NCBI GenBank assembly: GCA_965370435.1
Contig: CBDUUP010000159.1
Coordinates: 1 to 9,451 of the forward strand
Direction of reading: 5' to 3'
DNA length: 9,451 nucleotides
Origin: CBDUUP01 sp965370435
GTDB taxonomy: Bacteria > Chloroflexota > Anaerolineae > Anaerolineales > UBA11579
The notes under the pieces: model-generated
What the model was told of the DNA's origin: nothing
Seen by the model: only the letters and a program-made list of their open reading frames with translations
The model's database searches: none
Shown: positions 5,767 to 9,451 of the stretch, piece after piece
How the letters are laid out: each line of letters starts with the position of its first letter
Position numbering within the stretch: the stretch's first letter is position 1
Made by a program: the position numbers and the translations under genes

Positions 5767-5882
5767 GAAAAACGGATTTTGGATTGACGCCCCAATGAGG
5801 CTAGAAAGAATTGGATGCCCACAATGTTAAAGGGATGTGTCTTGCAGGTGATCTTGTGCGGGGGAGAATGCGCTGGGGCTTA

Positions 5883-6347
5883 TTAATACCAATACCAAAA
5901 CTGTACCTGTCTAAATATTCTAGCCCAATCCAATTGGGATAAAATCATACACCCCGGTATTAACAGCAAGATGAGAAAAATTACAAGCCACGGTTGAATA
6001 CATTCCATATACCAACTCTCATTTCTTTTTATATCCTTCCACATTTCATTATACCAATGTGGTTCTAGTGTATTATCGACAAGGTCTCTAAGACTTTTGT
6101 ATCGTACATGAGCGTAGTAAACGGTATACGCCCCACCAACTCCAATTAACATCGATAAAAAGATCGCTATACAACGCATTTGGAATGGAAGTTTTCCATT
6201 ACTTAATGTCAAAACCCCAAATAATGCCAATTGTATCGTGATGTACCAAGTTGATGCTGTTATCTCGTAGTCACGGAAACGCCGCATTTCTGCATAAGCT
6301 TCCTGATAAACGGTATTTTGATCCACCACTTCATTATCTTTTGCCAT
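5883..6347 (-). CDS. Element 2 cargo: small three-TM membrane protein
   Basis: This 154-residue protein has a charged N-terminus with VYQEAYAEMRRFRDYEITA (about 13-31), TM1 (about 33-50), TM2 (about 57-79), a polar loop with several Trp and Tyr (about 80-117), TM3 (about 118-137) and an aromatic C-terminus (QFWYWY). The ATG at 6347 has an AAGGAAGG ribosome site about six bases upstream. It lies 57 bases after 6405-7220 on the same strand, so the two probably form one operon driven from the element end. No family is assigned with confidence; the RFRDYE-plus-TM start recalls small multi-pass proteins of unknown role. The protein is similar in size to the 2414-2899 product but not visibly homologous. 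Confidence 0.85.
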   Translation of the reverse strand: MAKDNEVVDQNTVYQEAYAEMRRFRDYEITASTWYITIQLALFGVLTLSNGKLPFQMRCIAIFLSMLIGVGGAYTVYYAHVRYKSLRDLVDNTLEPHWYNEMWKDIKRNESWYMECIQPWLVIFLILLLIPGCMILSQLDWARIFRQVQFWYWY

Positions 6348-6404
6348 TATAGCCTTCCTTATTTTCTATTTCTCCGGGCAGAGCGGTCTCTTTGATTTAC
6401 AATT

Positions 6405-7220
6405 TCATTTCTTTTCATGTGTCATTATCCAAATACGCTCATTAGTAAATTTGCCGTCAATTTCTATATTTGAGTCGTTTCTGTAAACAACGTTTCCCAA
6501 AAATTCAAATTCGTGTATTCCTTTGCCATTTATATCCCCACGAACAACGAATTTAAATTGATAATTTCCTGCACCAAATCCTAGTTTCGAGTTTTTTTCT
6601 ATTAGTGTAGTGAAATAAAATTTGTTTTCGTTTTTATATGTCTTTACTACATCAAGCTTTAGGTGTCTGTCACGAGTTAAAATATGTCTATGATCATTGT
6701 GGGGAGGAGGATTTTCTCCACTCCAAGTTAGTTGTATGTCATCAGCGAATACAATTTCGTTAGTATGAGAATTTAAAACAGATATCAAACTCACAGTAAC
6801 ATTTTCAGCGGTTGGGATTATTCGGCTAATGATCTCTATCCCCCCCCAATTATCATTATCAACATGATTGGTTTTATAGGGTTTAGATTCTAATGCAATC
6901 AAATATCCTCTTCTGGTATAGGGGATAGTTTGGTAAAGTCCAACTGTAATAATTGCTAAGACCCAAATTACATATATTACCCATGTCCATTTCAAAAGGT
7001 CGTCAGATGCCCATCGGAAAATCCCTATTGTGTATTCGATTAGTGGAATTAAAAATGCGGTTACTACGATTTCTCCCACCCAACCCTGAATAGTCGTGAG
7101 GAAAAAAAACACAATAAAACATGCAACAGTAAATACAACAAGCAAGATTGTAGGTTTGGCAACATATTTCCACGGTTTATCCCGAATCCATTCAAGCAAT
7201 AGCCCAATTCTAGTAAACAT
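6405..7220 (-). CDS. Element 2 cargo: 3TM protein with soluble beta-rich domain
   Basis: This 271-residue protein has a basic/aromatic N-terminus, TM1 (about 23-43), TM2 (about 49-69) and TM3 (about 78-97). The soluble domain (about 105-271) is rich in predicted strands; landmarks are ENVTVSLISVLNSHTNEIVF, NKFYFTTLIE, NYQFKFVVRGDING and a final ERIWIMTHEKK. No catalytic motif is visible. The ATG at 7220 has AGGAG six bases upstream and is 58 bases inside the element end. The layout matches 3317-4105 of element 1 (TM bundle first, beta domain after, first cargo gene behind the end), yet the sequences are not obviously related. It is very A+T-rich compared with the flanking lipoprotein genes, indicating foreign origin. 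Confidence 0.85.
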   Translation of the reverse strand: MFTRIGLLLEWIRDKPWKYVAKPTILLVVFTVACFIVFFFLTTIQGWVGEIVVTAFLIPLIEYTIGIFRWASDDLLKWTWVIYVIWVLAIITVGLYQTIPYTRRGYLIALESKPYKTNHVDNDNWGGIEIISRIIPTAENVTVSLISVLNSHTNEIVFADDIQLTWSGENPPPHNDHRHILTRDRHLKLDVVKTYKNENKFYFTTLIEKNSKLGFGAGNYQFKFVVRGDINGKGIHEFEFLGNVVYRNDSNIEIDGKFTNERIWIMTHEKK

Positions 7221-7238
7221 GGCTTTCTCCTCGTCCCC

Positions 7239-7266
7239 ATTCTACCATGCCCATACGTATCGTCAG
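7239..7266 (-). promoter_or_regulatory. Inward promoter in the end of element 2
   Basis: On the minus strand CTGACG (7266-7261), a 16-base spacer and TAGAAT (7244-7239) lie 18 bases before the ATG of 6405-7220. The -35-like hexamer is at positions 13-18 of the inverted repeat, exactly where TTGACA sits in the left end of element 1. The match to consensus is weaker than in element 1. Confidence 0.5.
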
Positions 7267-7278
7267 GGGATACTTGCC
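7254..7278 (-). repeat. Orphan IS1595-type terminal repeat of element 2
   Basis: On the minus strand it begins GGCAAGTATCCCCTGACG and ends ACGTA. It matches the element 1 left end at 22 of 25 and the right end at 21 of 25, so on sequence alone it cannot be called left or right. The 8 bases outside it are TAAAGTTT. Confidence 0.85.
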
Positions 7279-7325
7279 TAAAGTTTTTCGTTTTGTAATA
7301 TGGAATGTAACGATCATTAAAAGGT

Positions 7326-7354
7326 TCGCGGCCTGCTGGGAGGGCAGGCCGCGA
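7326..7354 (-). terminator. Intrinsic terminator of paralog C
   Basis: A perfect 11-bp stem, TCGCGGCCTGC (7326-7336) with GCAGGCCGCGA (7344-7354), has a 7-nt loop and starts 27 bases after the TGA of paralog C. On the minus strand it is followed by ACCTTTTAATG, a short T-rich tail. The stem is strong and G+C-rich, though the T-tract is only four long. Element 2 ends 47 bases beyond it. Confidence 0.82.
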
Positions 7355-7381
7355 GGGAGTTGGGTTATGGATAGTGAGTGG

Positions 7382-8842
7382 TCAGTGGATTTTGATGGTT
7401 GGCGTTTCGGGGGCGATCCACTGGAAAATGCAGACAGTCTGATGATATTCGAAGTTGAGGTATTTGGTCTGGCCTGCATTGACAGTGACTTTATCGGGAT
7501 TTTTAGATGCGCTGCTGAGGTAAAAGGAGCAGGAGGTGGACACCGTGGAGGTCACGCAGTAGGTTCCGGCAGGCAGGCCGCTGAAAATGTAGACGCCGCT
7601 GCTGTTGGTGGTAGTGGAGCGATAGCCGGAAGAGGGACAATTGCCCTGGCCCAGTTTTATGGTTTTGCCGCTGAGTCGGGTGTTCGGGCTGTCAATACCC
7701 CCGTTCTCGACGAGGTCGGACCACACCGTGCCTCGGATGGTGCCGGGGCGGGGAGTGTTGGTGGGGGTGGGGGGCAGGGGGGTGGGGGGCGGCGGGCTGG
7801 TGGGTGTGGGTGTGGGGGGTATGTAGCAGAGGCCGACCTCGTTCCCGGAGGGGGTGAAGTTGTAAGACCAGCGGCAGGAGTTGTCTATGGAGGCCAGTTC
7901 TTTGAGGGGGTAATCGGGGCTGCCGGAGGCGGGGGAACCGGCCTGGGCCAGGGTGAAGTGGTCGTGGTAGTCCATCCAGCCGGGCTGCTGAGCGCCTTCG
8001 TCGGCCCAGACGCCCCAGAGGAAGGTGGAGGGGGAGCCGATGAGGGTGTATTTGAAGGCCAGTTGGACCACGTTGTTATCGGAGGGGTGGCGGCGTATCC
8101 AGGCGGCGTCGGGGTCTGCGCCGATGCCCTGGCTGAGGTCGAAGACCAGGGAGTCGTAGCCGTTCCAGGCGGGGTTGGGCGCGTCGATCCGCATGGGGTC
8201 GAGGCCGCCCACGTCGCCGTTGGGGTCTTGCAAGGCGGTCATGCCGTCGGTGGTCCAGGCGGAGGTGTTGGGGACGGTACCGATGATGAGCCAGTCGCCG
8301 CGGCCGTCCAGGTTCAGGTCTATTTCGACCCCGTATTGGGCGGTGGAATCCTGGGGCGGGGAGCCTTCCACAAAGACGTTGACGTAGACCCAGGCGCTTT
8401 GCACGTCGAGTTCGCCGCGGACGATGTCGAGGTAATCCTGGTAGTCCATCACCTGGGAGGTGAAAGGGCGCTCCAGGAGGTTGATGGTGTAGTTGTCGGC
8501 GTTGGCGCGGCGCTCTGCGGCCAGGGAGGCGGAGGAAGAATCGGTCAGCCAGTAGCTGAGGGGGGTGGGTTCGCCGGGCTGGGTGGTGTGGAGGATGGGG
8601 GTGAAGGTGGGCGCGCCGGGGACCTGGGTGGCGTCGGAGGGGGCGGTGGCGTCGGGAGGCGAGGTGGCTTCGGGGGGCGGGGTGTTGCCTTCGGCTATGT
8701 AGGTCCCGGCGATGGAAGTCCGCAGGGCGGATTCGTCCACCGGGGTGGGGGTGGCGGCTGAAGGCCCGCAGGCCATGATGCCCAGGATCAGGGCGAAGAG
8801 GGCGGTGAATATATTATAAGCAAGGGATCGTTTTCTTTGCAT
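7382..8842 (-). CDS. Secreted lipoprotein paralog C with SdrD_B/Cna-B-like tail
   Basis: This 486-residue protein starts at the ATG at 8842, supported by GGAGG eight bases upstream and by N-terminal identity with paralog B; an in-frame upstream start at 8920 lacks such a site. The signal ends in GIMAC (Cys25). A spacer rich in Pro, Thr and Ala (26-85) precedes the family core (about 95-330), with LERPFTSQVMDYQDYLDI, EIDLNLDGRGDW, AWIRRHPSDNNVVQLAFKYT and DNSCRWSY...VGLCYIP. A long TPTPTSPPPPTPLPPTPTNT-type linker leads to a beta-sandwich module (about 367-475) with GTIRGTVWSDL, GVYIFSGLPAGTYCVT and NFEYHQ, features of the SdrD_B/Cna-B prealbumin-like fold. That fold is known from surface proteins as a stalk or spacer. 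A surface-exposed, lipid-anchored role is inferred. The protein ends with an intrinsic terminator at 7326-7354. Confidence 0.92.
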   Translation of the reverse strand: MQRKRSLAYNIFTALFALILGIMACGPSAATPTPVDESALRTSIAGTYIAEGNTPPPEATSPPDATAPSDATQVPGAPTFTPILHTTQPGEPTPLSYWLTDSSSASLAAERRANADNYTINLLERPFTSQVMDYQDYLDIVRGELDVQSAWVYVNVFVEGSPPQDSTAQYGVEIDLNLDGRGDWLIIGTVPNTSAWTTDGMTALQDPNGDVGGLDPMRIDAPNPAWNGYDSLVFDLSQGIGADPDAAWIRRHPSDNNVVQLAFKYTLIGSPSTFLWGVWADEGAQQPGWMDYHDHFTLAQAGSPASGSPDYPLKELASIDNSCRWSYNFTPSGNEVGLCYIPPTPTPTSPPPPTPLPPTPTNTPRPGTIRGTVWSDLVENGGIDSPNTRLSGKTIKLGQGNCPSSGYRSTTTNSSGVYIFSGLPAGTYCVTSTVSTSCSFYLSSASKNPDKVTVNAGQTKYLNFEYHQTVCIFQWIAPETPTIKIH

Positions 8843-8896
8843 AGGAACTTCCTCCAGGGAAGGGTGAAAAAATGCTCGAAATTGGTTGAAGGGATA
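8843..8896 (-). promoter_or_regulatory. 5' leader of paralog C, conserved with paralog B
   Basis: It contains CCTCCAGGGAAGGGTGAAA (plus-strand view, 8851-8869) and TTGAAGGGATA (8886-8896), both at the same distance from the ATG as in paralog B. The ATTTTACCGCAAA motif found before paralogs A and B is absent; the double-palindrome repeat begins just outside instead. Confidence 0.5.
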
Positions 8897-8900
8897 TGGC

Positions 8901-8980
8901 TTAGGTGATTGAAAAAGCATTCAATCACTGGGCAAATGCGCACTTTGTAGATTTTTATTTCAACTTACATATGCGCATTT
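8901..8980. repeat. Double-palindrome extragenic repeat, copy 2
   Basis: A perfect 24-nt hairpin (8905-8928, GTGATTGAA / TTCAATCAC) is followed by the AAATGCGCA (8934-8942) and TGCGCATTT (8972-8980) stem. It differs from copy 1 (1301-1406) by only a few bases and by having one hairpin instead of two. It starts two bases after the stop of the 8983-9451 gene and lies between that gene and the paralog C leader. Confidence 0.82.
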
Positions 8981-8982
8981 GG

Positions 8983-9451
8983 TTAGTAGGTTGGCTCGGT
9001 GAAGTTGTTCAAGAGGCCAAAATTGAATGTGAACAGCCCAAAATATCCAAAGCCAAAGTCACCGGCATTGGTGTTTGCGCCGCCGGAGACGGATATTCCT
9101 GGCCGGGGATTGGTGGTGGTGTCCCAATTGCCGCCCGGTACCTGAACTCGCACACAATAGGTTCCTGGTGAGACGCTGCTGAAGGAGAAGCGTCCGGTGC
9201 TGGCGGCGGTGGCAGTGGTGGCGACCACGGAGGAGCCGCATCCGCCTTGCCTGAGCCATACGGTCAGGCCGCCAACGCCATAATCACCGGCGTTGTAGAT
9301 GCCGTCAAGGTTGCCGTCGTGGAAGCCTCTTCCAGAGATGGAGCCGGGAGGGACGGGGGTGGGCGGGGGGGTGGCGGTGGGGGGGATGTAGCAGAGGCCG
9401 GGTTCGTGTCCGACGGGGGTGAAGTTGTAGGCCCAGCGGCAGGAGTTGTCC
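8983..9451 (-). CDS. Lipoprotein paralog D, C-terminal part with SdrD_B-like domain
   Basis: Only the last 155 residues are in the window; the N-terminus lies to the right. It opens with DNSCRWAYNF and HEPGLCYIPP, the end of the conserved family core, then a TATPPPTPVPP linker. A SdrD_B-like module follows (about 36-138), with GSISGRGFHDGNLDGIYNAG, GVGGLTVWL, TGRFSFSSVSPGTYCVRVQV and GDFGFGYFG. This is a clearer SdrD_B match than the tail of paralog C, and the two tails are not close copies of each other. The short C-terminus ends LLNNFTEPTY before TAA at 8985-8983. As in the other copies, a surface location is inferred from the family layout. Confidence 0.88.
   Translation of the reverse strand, partial: DNSCRWAYNFTPVGHEPGLCYIPPTATPPPTPVPPGSISGRGFHDGNLDGIYNAGDYGVGGLTVWLRQGGCGSSVVATTATAASTGRFSFSSVSPGTYCVRVQVPGGNWDTTTNPRPGISVSGGANTNAGDFGFGYFGLFTFNFGLLNNFTEPTY

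Larger units (their letters stand above)
5546..5882. other. Intergenic region between paralog B and element 2 cargo
   Basis: No gene is visible. It holds the paralog B leader, the TTTGCGGTAAAATTAC motif shared with paralog A (about 5625-5637), a CACGAAGG/TACGAAG patch at 5666-5690, a short GCGACT / AGTCGC repeat near 5720-5732 and a strong hairpin at 5747-5766. The part from about 5770 to 5882 shows nothing I recognise. The left boundary of element 2 should fall in this region, but no sequence resembling GGCAAGTATCC is present. Base composition becomes A+T-rich at about 5880. Confidence 0.65.
5883..7278 (-). mobile_element. IS1595-type element remnant or cassette with cargo only (element 2)
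   Basis: The right boundary is defined by an end almost identical to those of element 1, at 7254-7278. The left boundary is unknown; I set it at the end of the last A+T-rich gene. No transposase and no left inverted repeat are visible, and no second copy of the 8 bases after the end (TAAAGTTT, 7279-7286) lies in a suitable position. It may be a deletion derivative or a non-autonomous cassette that lost one end. It sits between the terminator of paralog C (7326-7354) and the leader of paralog B, so it too interrupts the lipoprotein array. Confidence 0.6.

Noticed and set aside
5546..5882. Search for the missing left end of element 2
   Set aside because: I found no GGCAAGTATCC-like sequence on the plus strand here; AGGGATGTGTCTTGCAGG near 5830 resembles an end only loosely and is in the wrong orientation.
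7247..8761. Long plus-strand reading frame (504 codons) opposite paralog C
   Set aside because: It is Gly/Val-rich, the expected mirror of the Pro/Thr-rich, G+C-rich lipoprotein gene. It has no ribosome site, and the minus-strand frame has signal, core motifs and paralogs.

Overview
The window looks like an accessory region of a Chloroflexota (Anaerolineae-like) chromosome. This is an inference from style: G+C-rich genes for secreted lipoproteins with Pro/Thr-rich linkers and SdrD_B-like tails, and A+T-rich stretches holding membrane proteins of unclear function. No rRNA, tRNA or CRISPR array was seen.

The backbone is a tandem array of four paralogous genes, all on the minus strand. In transcription order they are 8983-9451 (5' end outside the window), 7382-8842, 4172-5545 and 1-1041 (3' end outside the window). 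Each complete N-terminus has a lipoprotein-type signal with Cys25 and a Thr/Pro-rich spacer. These are followed by a conserved core of about 250 residues with an acidic D-x-D-x-D-G-R-G-D-W motif and a second Pro/Thr linker. The C-terminal module after that linker differs from copy to copy: two different SdrD_B/Cna-B-like domains and one unrelated W/G-rich beta domain. The two middle genes share a 5' leader with the same spacing. Two gene boundaries carry the same double-palindrome repeat (1301-1406 and 8901-8980).

Two A+T-rich insertions interrupt the array. Element 1 (1441-4163) is a complete IS1595-family transposon: it has imperfect terminal inverted repeats and an exact 8-bp target duplication (TAATAATT), and lies directly after the stop codon of the 4172-5545 gene. 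It encodes a zinc-ribbon DDE transposase (1527-2417) and four passenger genes: a 2TM protein with a polar beta-rich domain (3317-4105), a small Lys-rich protein translationally coupled to it (3174-3320), a Lys/Pro repeat protein (2923-3162), and a 3TM protein with a basic helix (2414-2899). Element 2 (about 5883-7278) has one matching end at 7278, no transposase and no recognisable left end. It carries two membrane-protein genes (6405-7220 and 5883-6347). The first has the same 'N-terminal TM helices plus soluble beta-rich domain' layout as the 3317-4105 protein.

The most interesting signal is that the element ends carry inward-facing promoters built into or next to the inverted repeats. At one end this drives the transposase and at the others the cargo. 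The cargo differs between the two elements but has the same overall design, so this looks like an IS1595-type transporter element shuttling interchangeable membrane-protein modules. The cargo function is unknown; a membrane-acting defence or toxin-like role is only a hypothesis.
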